From Vibrio artabrorum (GTDB lineage: Bacteria > Pseudomonadota > Gammaproteobacteria > Enterobacterales > Vibrionaceae), in the NCBI RefSeq assembly GCF_024347295.1, contig NZ_AP025458.1, positions 2,852,001 through 2,916,000 of the forward strand: DNA of 64,000 bases, read 5' to 3'. How positions within the stretch are numbered: the stretch's first letter is position 1; every line of letters starts with the position of its first letter. The notes below the pieces were generated by a model. The model made no database searches and was not told the DNA's origin. It saw only the letters and a program-made list of their open reading frames with translations. The position numbers were made by a program, and so were the translations under genes. Shown piece after piece: positions 35,133 through 43,228 of this stretch.

Positions 35133-35585
35133 ATGAACTCAAAAAAATCGATGTTGTTAATTGCTGCACTAGCTGTTTTAGGTGGCATTGTTTTCTCTCA
35201 GGTAGATATATCGCCTGCAATTACCTTTATCCTTGGTGTCTTGGCTTCCGCTTTTGTTGTTAACTTTTCAAGCACCGACTCAAAATCAGATTCAGAGCCT
35301 AAGGCATCAACAAAAACACTTTATGTAGGGAACCTTCCATACAAAGCGAATGAATCACACGTACGTGAGTTATTCTCGGAGTATGGTGAAGTATTTGCAG
35401 TACGCTTAATGAAAGACAAACGTACTGGTAAAAGAAGAGGCTTTGGATTTGTGGTAATGGCTAGTAATGATGTGAATCATGCCATTTCAGAGCTTAACGA
35501 TAAGGATTACATGCAACGAACTTTAAAAGTACGAGTTGCAAATGATCCTAAACACCCAGAGACGGACGAAGCTGAACTGAGCTAA
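35133..35585 (+). CDS. Membrane-anchored RRM RNA-binding protein
   Basis: 150 aa. Residues 7-22 and 28-45 are hydrophobic (two short membrane helices with a VDISP turn). A Ser/Lys-rich linker follows, then one RNA-recognition motif with RNP2 LYVGNL (63-68) and RNP1 RRGFGFVV (about 101-108). RRM proteins bind single-stranded RNA; bacterial single-RRM proteins are known from cyanobacteria (Rbp) and some gammaproteobacteria. The membrane anchor suggests RNA binding at the inner membrane (inference). The 3' end overlaps the convergent murI by 38 bp. Confidence 0.85.
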   Translation: MNSKKSMLLIAALAVLGGIVFSQVDISPAITFILGVLASAFVVNFSSTDSKSDSEPKASTKTLYVGNLPYKANESHVRELFSEYGEVFAVRLMKDKRTGKRRGFGFVVMASNDVNHAISELNDKDYMQRTLKVRVANDPKHPETDEAELS

Positions 35586-36348
35586 ACCCTAACTGTTTCA
35601 ACATACTATTTAGTGCACTTTCTTTTTTAGGAAGTGCACTACAAAAAACCTCACGCACTCCCCCTTTTTGGCCACTACTTTCCAAATCCAACAATCCTTG
35701 AACTCGCTTGGCAATCGCTTTACCTGAATCAACTAATAAGACGTCCTTACCTAAGACTTGCTGAATCTCAGTCTTAATCAATGGAAAGTGTGTACATCCT
35801 AAGACGGCTACATCAATCGTGTTGATCATCGGTTGAAGGATCTGTTGCAACTCTTCAAGATCAATCGCCTCACCTCTTAGTTTATTTTCAGCCATATCCA
35901 CCAGCCGTGTCGAGCCTAAAAGCTCGACTCTTTTATTAATTGAGAAGTTTTTGATGAGATCGTGAGTGTATTCACGAGTAATCGTAGCGGGCGTTGCAAT
36001 AAGCCCCACTGCTTTATTAGCAAGTAGAGATGCCGGTTTAATTGCAGGAACAACACCGACAATTGGAATTAGATTACCAGCTCGAAGTGTAGGTAGCACA
36101 ATCGTACTGGCTGTATTACAGGCTATCACGACGATATCAATAGCGTGGCTCGATACAAAACTCGCCACGATGCTTTGAACTCTGTGGATAAGGACTTGTT
36201 GATCAAGTTCACCGTATGGATAAGCCTCATTATCGAATACATAAATATAGTTATGATTCGGCAGTAACTGACTTATCTCTTTATACACAGATAGCCCCCC
36301 TACCCCAGAATCAAAGACTAATATGTTTTTTTGTAGACTATCCGACAC
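35548..36348 (-). CDS. murI: Glutamate racemase
   Basis: Makes D-glutamate for peptidoglycan, 266 aa. Both catalytic cysteines are present: Cys77 in ACNTAS and Cys185 in GCTHFPL; the N-terminal DSGVGGLS substrate loop is intact. The start is GTG at 36348 (MSDSLQKN), preceded by an AGGT ribosome site. It is the downstream neighbour of btuB in E. coli too; here a PP-loop gene is inserted between them. It overlaps the convergent RRM gene by 38 bp. Confidence 0.95.
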   Translation of the reverse strand: MSDSLQKNILVFDSGVGGLSVYKEISQLLPNHNYIYVFDNEAYPYGELDQQVLIHRVQSIVASFVSSHAIDIVVIACNTASTIVLPTLRAGNLIPIVGVVPAIKPASLLANKAVGLIATPATITREYTHDLIKNFSINKRVELLGSTRLVDMAENKLRGEAIDLEELQQILQPMINTIDVAVLGCTHFPLIKTEIQQVLGKDVLLVDSGKAIAKRVQGLLDLESSGQKGGVREVFCSALPKKESALNSMLKQLGFSSVQLRPSLGV

Positions 36349-36414
36349 AATGATTACCTGTAATAAGTTCCGCCGTCATAATACTCCTTCGCTTAGTGTT
36401 CGCCAATCCTCTCT

Positions 36415-37080
36415 CTACATAATACAAGCTCGATAGCGTTGATGAACAAATCGCTCAGCCTGCTCTACATTTTCCAGCGCTATCTTAAGCTTTCCTTTAA
36501 AGCAAGGGGCTGACGTGACTAAAGTATGAAACTCACCATCTTCTCCACATGGATCGACGTGACTTGGCAAACTCTCTACTAGCTCAGACGTGTATTGTTG
36601 TCCACAATAACTAGCTTCTAATGCCTCACTATCGACCGTGACGAGAAAGGTGTCGATTCCTCTATCTATGATTTCTTGAGCCAGCGCTTGGCTACTCTCT
36701 CCCATAAGAGGAAACACACACTCCCAACCGGCAGGTTCTATATAACTTCTTCGGTACTCAGCAATGCCATTACAAAACATATCACCAAACGCGACTGCAT
36801 CGATGGATAAGCCCGAGCCTTTAAGCGCCTTAACAATGGTACGTTGATAGATCTCGTTACTCGGAAACACTTCTGGAAGCTCAATCTTGATTAATGGTAA
36901 ACCGATTAATTGAGCCTGCATGACAACCACACCGAGCGGAGTCACTTGGAAAGGAACTTCATCTCCAACATATGTCGTATAAAGCGCAACAACTTCATAT
37001 TCAGAGCTTTCAAGTAGACGCTCCAGCGTTAAAGTGGAGTCTTTTCCTGATGACCAGCTTATGATGACTTTCTTTTTCAT
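36415..37080 (-). CDS. PP-loop ATPase, diphthine-ammonia ligase (Dph6)-like family
   Basis: 221 aa. The N-terminal PP-loop SSGKDS (10-15) marks an ATP-pyrophosphatase that adenylates a substrate. The C-terminal GEDGEFHTLV motif is the signature of the Dph6/ATP_bind_4 family. Bacteria have no diphthamide, so the substrate is unknown. The place between btuB and murI, behind a B12 riboswitch, suggests a role in corrinoid handling (inference). A terminator after btuB separates it from the riboswitch transcript, so expression would need read-through or its own promoter. Confidence 0.8.
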   Translation of the reverse strand: MKKKVIISWSSGKDSTLTLERLLESSEYEVVALYTTYVGDEVPFQVTPLGVVVMQAQLIGLPLIKIELPEVFPSNEIYQRTIVKALKGSGLSIDAVAFGDMFCNGIAEYRRSYIEPAGWECVFPLMGESSQALAQEIIDRGIDTFLVTVDSEALEASYCGQQYTSELVESLPSHVDPCGEDGEFHTLVTSAPCFKGKLKIALENVEQAERFVHQRYRACIM

Positions 37081-37096
37081 TAATACACTCTACAAG

Positions 37097-37120
37097 AAAA
37101 AACCGCCCGAAGGCGGTTTA
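37097..37120 (-). terminator. Rho-independent terminator after btuB
   Basis: Minus strand AAACCGCC-TTCG-GGCGGTTTTTT, immediately after the btuB stop (37126) and 17 bp before the PP-loop gene start. Confidence 0.88.
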
Positions 37121-37125
37121 GGAAA

Positions 37126-38976
37126 TTAGAATTGGTAAGTCGCTGATACAAAGTATTCACGACCCGGTGTCGCGTAACCACTATACATCTCATAATCTTT
37201 ATTGAATGCGTTACTCAGCTTTCCTTTCACCTTAAACTCTGGCGAAACGGCGTACTCCGCAGTAAAGTTCCAAAGACTGTAACTTGCCAATCGTGTCGCA
37301 CCATTGAAGCGCTCGCCTTGGTATAGGTACTGAGAGCCTAATACCCAATCCCCAAATTCAGCAAAAGCATTCCACTTGGCACCTTGTTTGGATCGATATG
37401 CCAATTGCTGTTCCTTACCATTAGATTTATCGACGGGATCTTTCCAATCAAGGTAGAACTGATGGGTAACAATTGAGGTGTCGAATCCAAGGCCTAATTC
37501 CACCCCTTTTATTTCAGCTTCACCAATATTAGTCATACCTGAACCTTGCCACATCAACATGTTATCAATCTTGTTGATAAAGCCAGTAATCGACCAATCT
37601 AAATAAGAGTGTGAACCTTCAAGGGTAAGTTCAGTATTCTGAGAGTCTTCTGCTTTTAAATTAGGAGCTTCATAACCTGGGTAATATAAGTCTAAGAAGG
37701 TCGGCGCTCTGAAGGCAGTACCATAGCTTGCTTTAATCTCATAGTTATCAAGAAACGCCCAACCCGCAGCCGCTTGCCACGTCGTATTGTTTCCATACTG
37801 GCTGTTTTCATCGTTTCGAGCACTCGCTTCCAATGTCCAACTGTCTAACGTGTATTGACTAATGACACTGACACCGTAATTTTCACGAGGATTCTCTTCC
37901 GGCTTATAGTAATGAGAGCCTGTATAACCTTCATCCAACTCTTCTCGGCGATAATCAACTCCCGCCCCTAAAGCTAACTGCTCATTGACTCGGTAAGAGT
38001 TTAACCACGCAGCATTGATTTGGTTAATCGAAGTGATACCACCACTTTTCTTACTCTTACCGACAACATAATCGTAGTTATCTTGTTCTGCGTAAGTCAG
38101 ATCAAGAGTTGAAGTGAGGTCACCTTCGCTGTAAGCCAAATTTGTGTTGATAGAACGAAATTCAGTTCGACCGACTTTTTCTTCGTGACTTGCCGGCCCC
38201 CAAGAGGAAGCGGCATAACTATTGTCATATTCGCCTTCGTTATCATAAGCCACCACATTGACAAAAGCATTCACACGCTTAGTCAGTTGGTTTTGGTAGC
38301 CAATGTTGACATTGTATGACTCAAAACCATGCTCATCACCCTCATTGATACCGTCAAGCGGCTTAACGTTAAATCCATCATCTTTTTCATAACCCACAAC
38401 GGCTTTAATATGTTGGCTATCATCAATCTTATGCAGCGCGGCTAAAGAGGTAACATAGTGGTTATTAGTACCAAAACCACCGTGTACTTTAACGGCATTT
38501 TCATTCACATCAGCTCGAGTAATAATATTGATTACACCTGAAATCGCTTCTGACCCATATACAGAGGCACGAGCACCACGAATGAATTCAATTCTTTCAA
38601 TTGAGTTGACTGGTAGAGAGTTAAAATCCACGCCCCCCATCATGGCCCTTGGTAAACGGGTACCATCGACCAGAACTAAGACTTGAGAGGAACTGCCTCC
38701 TCGCACATAGAACGAGGCGGTTTGCCCACGACCGCCATACTGGGCCACTTCAACACTTGGCAGAGTTCGAAAAACATCAATGAGGCTGTTAGCTTGAAGT
38801 TTTGAAATATCTTCTCTAGTTACAACAACCGTTTGTGCCAATACAGCACCATCAACTTGCTCAAAACGGTTAGCCGTAACCACCATAGTTTCATCAGCTG
38901 ATGCTTCTTGGGCGTGTAAATTGGAGATAGGTGAAAGCAGCGATGCAACAGCAACCGCTAAAAGGGATTTGTTCAT
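37126..38976 (-). CDS. btuB: TonB-dependent vitamin B12 receptor BtuB
   Basis: 616-aa outer-membrane beta barrel importing cobalamins with TonB energy. Signal peptide [22 protein letters not shown], TonB box ETMVVTAN (29-36), plug domain with [17 protein letters not shown] and GVINIITR, then a 22-strand barrel ending in aromatic YQF as required for assembly. A cobalamin riboswitch lies directly upstream, which fixes the substrate class. Length matches E. coli BtuB (614). Confidence 0.95.
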   Translation of the reverse strand: MNKSLLAVAVASLLSPISNLHAQEASADETMVVTANRFEQVDGAVLAQTVVVTREDISKLQANSLIDVFRTLPSVEVAQYGGRGQTASFYVRGGSSSQVLVLVDGTRLPRAMMGGVDFNSLPVNSIERIEFIRGARASVYGSEAISGVINIITRADVNENAVKVHGGFGTNNHYVTSLAALHKIDDSQHIKAVVGYEKDDGFNVKPLDGINEGDEHGFESYNVNIGYQNQLTKRVNAFVNVVAYDNEGEYDNSYAASSWGPASHEEKVGRTEFRSINTNLAYSEGDLTSTLDLTYAEQDNYDYVVGKSKKSGGITSINQINAAWLNSYRVNEQLALGAGVDYRREELDEGYTGSHYYKPEENPRENYGVSVISQYTLDSWTLEASARNDENSQYGNNTTWQAAAGWAFLDNYEIKASYGTAFRAPTFLDLYYPGYEAPNLKAEDSQNTELTLEGSHSYLDWSITGFINKIDNMLMWQGSGMTNIGEAEIKGVELGLGFDTSIVTHQFYLDWKDPVDKSNGKEQQLAYRSKQGAKWNAFAEFGDWVLGSQYLYQGERFNGATRLASYSLWNFTAEYAVSPEFKVKGKLSNAFNKDYEMYSGYATPGREYFVSATYQF

Positions 38977-39026
38977 GTTGTGATCCTAAATCGCGTAAAG
39001 TCCTACCAAACCACATCTTATGGTTT

Positions 39027-39176
39027 GGCCGCTGGCAGGTATTCGGACTCAAGAGCACAACCTAATGGTTACCTAATATTCGACTTCCCACAAAAAGCTA
39101 TTTGCAGTGTCTGATGAATACTCGTTCTCTTTTACCGCTGCGCGTCAGAGATGTACAGTTGGGAAAGAATACGTTT
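39027..39176 (-). promoter_or_regulatory. Cobalamin (adenosylcobalamin) riboswitch of btuB
   Basis: On the minus strand the landmarks of the E. coli btuB element occur in order: TGACGCGCAGCGGTAA, GACACTGC, TGTGGGAAGTC and CCGAATACCTGCC, the last being the B12-box end. They are followed by a paired AAACCATAAGATGTGGTTT stem near the btuB start (38976), which is likely the expression platform. B12 binding would switch btuB off. Ends are approximate. Confidence 0.93.
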
Positions 39177-39536
39177 AAAAAATAGATTGGATAAGGATAA
39201 AGCCTTTAAGAATGGGAGCTAGTGCGTCTAAAACTGAAAATATCTGCCCAATCCGTATCACTGTCTAAATTTTTCACATTCTCTTATGGTCTGTCTAACT
39301 TTTTATTCAATTAGACCATTGAGAATCATGAGATTCGCGTTCTTACTTTCCCTGCAACATAGACGGACAGAAAACCTAAACCTGCCAAAAAAATCGATTT
39401 TAATCAAAACCAACTTGATTACCAGTTTAATCTATTGAAATTAAATAAAGTTGTTTATGAAATTTATTAATAGTAACTATTCAGGGGGCAATTGGAGATA
39501 AAATTAGAAATCGGGAATTAATACCACTCATAACTC
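39177..39536. other. Core/accessory boundary spacer with imperfect hairpin
   Basis: 360 bp with no gene, between the btuB riboswitch and the first accessory operon. Contains an imperfect inverted repeat: 39278-39292 (ATTCTC-TT-ATGGTCT) against 39313-39326 (AGACCAT-T-GAGAAT) with a 20-nt loop. There is also a direct repeat CTGTCTAA-TTTTT at 39261-39274 and 39291-39304. No T-run follows on either strand, so it is not a typical terminator. The btuB promoter must lie within about the first 100 bp; I could not place it. Confidence 0.5.
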
Positions 39537-40736
39537 TTAAGCGATGATTATAAATAATATAAGTGCTATCAATGGAGAAAATATGGCGACCTTATAGTAA
39601 CCAAGCCATTTACCTGTCGACTTAAAATGTTTGTTTAAGCGACTCTTCATTGCTGTAATTTCAGTATTTAACTCATCTGGGTACTCAGCTTCTTTTCCAT
39701 CAATAGAGCTAAATACAAGATCTTTAGCTTTCTCCAATGATTCATACTTATTCTTTTGACTTTTAAGCAATCCGTACATAAGCAGAATCGTAACAATAAC
39801 TCCGATTACTAGCAGGACAAAAACTAGTGCGTCTAACTGACCCTTTTGCATAATTGCGGCTAATGCCATAACAGAGGCTGGGACGGAAAAAAGCTTAAAA
39901 ACAATGTCACTAGTCAGATTAGTTAATTTTTCAGATAGCTCAATTTCAGCTTCAGCAACTTCTTTTTTAGCCTTATGAAACGAAAAACCACTTAAGTAAG
40001 TAGACAGATTATTCTGATATAAAGCAACGAATGCTCCCCAAGAATCAATCAATTTGTTAAAGGCTTCATCTGGGGCATAACCTCCACCTAAAAATTCATG
40101 CAATGAAGCATAAAAAACACTCAGTTTATCACTGTAGTGCATATTCAATTCGGATTCGGCTGAAGTCAACTCATTCAAAAGAGAGAAATTAATGTCTTTC
40201 GATAGTAAATTTTCAGAAATACTTACACTTAAAACTATAGGTGTTCGATGTTCACCTGAGAGATAAACTAAAGTCCGAGAATCACCCATTTTTTCATCAT
40301 GATAATGAGCTAAGTTTTCAAGTTTAGCTACACTTCTAATTAGTAATTTCAGCCGGCTAAAAATATCATCGTCATCAGATTCTATTGAGTTAGCTGAATA
40401 ATATAAATCTTCATCGAATAAATAAAATTCAGGCAATTCAACATCTTCAGAATAAGAAAATGTAAAGTTATCAAGAAAAGCATTTAAGTTTTGGTAAAAT
40501 TGAGATTCATTAGTTCTAGGCGTTCGAAAAGTTAACTCAATTTCTTGGTCTATATAATCATTAAAATTGACTGAATTTCCATCAATATCACTACCATTTA
40601 TCTCACGCAGGTATTCACATTGCTCAAGAATTTCAGCTATACCCTCAGTAACATGAACAGAGCAACTAAACACAGGCCGATTAAAGCTATGCTGAGATGC
40701 TGCTCTGCGTAACTGAACTAAAGGATAAAAAGACAC
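39537..40736 (-). CDS. Uncharacterised protein with C-terminal membrane segments
   Basis: 399 aa, GTG start, last gene of the five-gene accessory operon, 6 bp after the NdpA-like gene. The N-terminal 270 residues are soluble and acidic (for example ESDDDDIFSRL), with no motif I recognise. Then come hydrophobic stretches at about 283-320 (two passes: PASVMALAAI, ALVFVLLVIGVIVTILLMYG), a basic coiled segment (KSQKNKYESLEKAK), and a terminal hydrophobic tail FSPLIALILFIIIA. The layout, sensor or effector domain plus C-terminal membrane anchor, recalls membrane-acting effectors of defence systems (inference). Function unknown. Confidence 0.75.
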   Translation of the reverse strand: MSFYPLVQLRRAASQHSFNRPVFSCSVHVTEGIAEILEQCEYLREINGSDIDGNSVNFNDYIDQEIELTFRTPRTNESQFYQNLNAFLDNFTFSYSEDVELPEFYLFDEDLYYSANSIESDDDDIFSRLKLLIRSVAKLENLAHYHDEKMGDSRTLVYLSGEHRTPIVLSVSISENLLSKDINFSLLNELTSAESELNMHYSDKLSVFYASLHEFLGGGYAPDEAFNKLIDSWGAFVALYQNNLSTYLSGFSFHKAKKEVAEAEIELSEKLTNLTSDIVFKLFSVPASVMALAAIMQKGQLDALVFVLLVIGVIVTILLMYGLLKSQKNKYESLEKAKDLVFSSIDGKEAEYPDELNTEITAMKSRLNKHFKSTGKWLGYYKVAIFSPLIALILFIIIA

Positions 40737-40742
40737 TGGTTG

Positions 40743-41837
40743 CTACCCATTAATTTGCTGATTTAGTTTATCAATCAGATCTTGTGGAAGATCCTTGATT
40801 ATAACTTTAGCTCCATCGAAGTAAACCCTTGCACTGGGATTACCACCTATATCTTCCTTATCAAATTCTAGGTGTAAATCGTCACCTTTGTAGACTAAAT
40901 GAGTCATTGTTTTGAGTTTTGTCTTATTAACAGGGAACTCAGGTGGAACACCACTTTCTTCGCGGTTTAAATATGTAACAAACTCATCAGCATATCTATC
41001 AGCCTGCTCTTCATCATCGGTAGGAAAAAAACGTCGGGCGATTCCTTCGATATCAGGTAAAGTTGCTGGTTCATTAGATTCAGCTTTTTGTTCCAGATAA
41101 ACAGTCAACGCTCTTTTTAAGTTTGGAGCATGCGCTTTCAAATCTTCTTTAGACTCGAAAAAACCAACACTTTCATCAACAGCCGCTTGAGTTGCTTTTG
41201 CTGAAGGTGCACCAGCTTTACATCCCATCGCCTGAATGAAATATCCAGCTGCTGACTGACTTGTTTGTGGACTAACAAAACTTAAATACGTAGAGTCCTG
41301 ACGTTCAATATCATCAGCGTTTTGATAGGCGCTGTATTTAGAAAAATTAATTTTAATTGCTTGATGAAGCTTACTTAAATCAATGTATTCAAGATCTTCC
41401 ACACCGAGTGTATCGGAGAATGCGAATCCTGACTTTTGCTTGATCATCGCAGCTAAATAGAATCTAACTCCATCACTCTCATAATCCGAAAATAAGATAT
41501 GTCCACCAGTAGCGAATGCAACCCCAGTAGCTTCTCGAAATAACTCCTGCATGACTGACTTTGATAGAACCATGAAGTCTTCATCACTAACATCTTCTAG
41601 TTCTGAGTATTCATAAAATGAATCGGGTACACTTCCAGAGGCCTCATCGTCCCGAAAAACACCATATCTGGCACTGTTATTCTTTCTTCCATAAATATTA
41701 ACAACGCCAGCAATTACATTCTGTACACTCTCATTATCTACAGGTAGAAGGGATTGTCGGTAATGCAATGGTTGAGGTTCTTCATTTTTTTCTTTTATCA
41801 ATTCATGCACAACAGCTCGATGAATAGTGATTGCCAT
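40743..41837 (-). CDS. NdpA/YejK-family nucleoid-associated protein
   Basis: 364 aa from the ATG at 41837 (MAITIHRAVVHELIKE), chosen over a 37-residue upstream extension that is Cys/basic-rich and not family-like. It resembles the 37-kDa nucleoid-associated family (NdpA): opening strand ITIHRAVVHEL, then YEYSELEDVSDEDFMVLSKSVMQELF, GGHILFSDYESDG and a C-terminal domain with MTHLVYKGDDLHLEFDKE. NdpA proteins bind DNA, and family members turn up in defence loci. Here it is fourth in an operon with methylase, helicase and nuclease genes, not the solitary housekeeping copy. Confidence 0.75.
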   Translation of the reverse strand: MAITIHRAVVHELIKEKNEEPQPLHYRQSLLPVDNESVQNVIAGVVNIYGRKNNSARYGVFRDDEASGSVPDSFYEYSELEDVSDEDFMVLSKSVMQELFREATGVAFATGGHILFSDYESDGVRFYLAAMIKQKSGFAFSDTLGVEDLEYIDLSKLHQAIKINFSKYSAYQNADDIERQDSTYLSFVSPQTSQSAAGYFIQAMGCKAGAPSAKATQAAVDESVGFFESKEDLKAHAPNLKRALTVYLEQKAESNEPATLPDIEGIARRFFPTDDEEQADRYADEFVTYLNREESGVPPEFPVNKTKLKTMTHLVYKGDDLHLEFDKEDIGGNPSARVYFDGAKVIIKDLPQDLIDKLNQQING

Positions 41838-41962
41838 GTAAAGTCCTTGAAGATAATTATAAATATGCAATCGTCTTACTATATAAAAGCCACACGAGAG
41901 AGTAAATGAGACCCGCTTACATTTTTTGCACTTTACACATAAAAACAAAGATTAAGAATTGC

Positions 41963-43225
41963 CTACTTTTTCATAACTTTCCCTGAAGTATTATCCATCC
42001 GGTACTGTGAGATCGTTCCGTCCAAGATGTGTTTTATTACTTCAACTACTGTCGCCAGTGGTACATTAAACCACTCTCTAGGCTTGTAGCTCTGTCCATC
42101 ATGTCCTTTGAGGGTGATATTCAGTCGCTGGTATCCTAAGAAACCATGAACTAAAGTCTCTAGCTTATGAGCATCTATGTTGTAGCATTCGGTTGTCATT
42201 ACTACGCGAACAGGCGCTTCCAAAAACGTACGATCTTTCTCTGCATGTTTAATACGGTCTTCTACACTACCTTCGGTGAACCCAATTTTGTAAAGGTTCG
42301 CCTTATAGGTTGCTAGAACACTATCTGAACTCTTAGTAGCAAGCACATATACCAACCCGGTAGGAACTGGGTTACTGTCAGGCTCAAGCAATGCTCCCTC
42401 ACGATTAACTTTACATCCATGATCGTCACGAACTAATCCGTGTGTCAAAGACTGAAACAGCATATGTAGCTCTGTGCCATTTTCGAAGACCAAATGCAGC
42501 CTCGCATTGTAGCTACTGTAACCTTCCAGTCTTTCTCCAGCAGAATGAACATACCCCGTCAAGCCATTAAGAATAAAAAAATCACCAACCTGTATTTTTA
42601 GCTCATGGCGAAAACGATCAAGTGACGCAGCGCCTGCTTTGAGTTCTTTTTGGACTATTTCAAAAATAGGAGCATATCGAGAAAAATCCGCACATGGCTG
42701 ACGTTTGGCAATTTCTTCCGGTTGCGATTTTTTTTCTGCAGGAACATGGCGAATAGTGAAAATGTCAGGGGCATCAAACTCTAGCAGATCATCATGATCG
42801 TCAAAGATATCATCCAAAGACGTAACTAATTCAGACTTATCTATTTCAGATGAGGGTGTTGATTCTTGAACTTCGTAGGTTGAAGAGCCGACAGATTCAA
42901 TTGATGGTATATATGATGACTCATCAGCTAACAGGCCATAAGAATCAAACTCTTTTAAAGATTCTCTCTGTTCACCGTTTGATTTAAAGGCTTTTAAACG
43001 CCTGGCCAAACGCTTTTCATCGAATGAATCCGCATCACTAGCTGGTATCCGTCCATTCTTTTCAAAGAATGTTGTAATTTCCTCAAATTGGCTCGCGATT
43101 AGGTTACCAGCAGGTGCTTTTGCCTTTAAAGGAGCTACATCAAGTAGCCCCAAGTCATCATCTTCAGAAAAAATATCATCTAAGTCTCGCTTTGGCGTTT
43201 TCTTAGAAGAACGTAAACAAATCAC
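41963..43225 (-). CDS. GIY-YIG (T5orf172-type) nuclease-like protein, YeeC-like
   Basis: 420 aa, GTG start 3 bp after the helicase stop. The C-terminal domain (about 290-390) reads VYVLATKSSDSVLATYKANLYKIGFT...DRIKHAEKD...KLETLVHGFLG...REWFNVPL, the GIY-YIG layout of the T5orf172 family, with the catalytic Arg (about 324) and Glu (about 356) in place. The N-terminal 170 residues are acidic and contain two copies of LDDIF plus a D/E cluster (15-30 and 137-153). The middle domain (about 185-270) is unassigned. Likely the nuclease of a methylase-helicase-nuclease set like B. subtilis YeeA-YeeB-YeeC. Confidence 0.78.
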   Translation of the reverse strand: MICLRSSKKTPKRDLDDIFSEDDDLGLLDVAPLKAKAPAGNLIASQFEEITTFFEKNGRIPASDADSFDEKRLARRLKAFKSNGEQRESLKEFDSYGLLADESSYIPSIESVGSSTYEVQESTPSSEIDKSELVTSLDDIFDDHDDLLEFDAPDIFTIRHVPAEKKSQPEEIAKRQPCADFSRYAPIFEIVQKELKAGAASLDRFRHELKIQVGDFFILNGLTGYVHSAGERLEGYSSYNARLHLVFENGTELHMLFQSLTHGLVRDDHGCKVNREGALLEPDSNPVPTGLVYVLATKSSDSVLATYKANLYKIGFTEGSVEDRIKHAEKDRTFLEAPVRVVMTTECYNIDAHKLETLVHGFLGYQRLNITLKGHDGQSYKPREWFNVPLATVVEVIKHILDGTISQYRMDNTSGKVMKK

Positions 43226-43228
43226 ACC

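Noticed and set aside
39278..39326. Imperfect hairpin as a terminator for the accessory operon
   Set aside because: No T-run at the proper side and about 210 bp after the last stop codon; kept as a repeat only.
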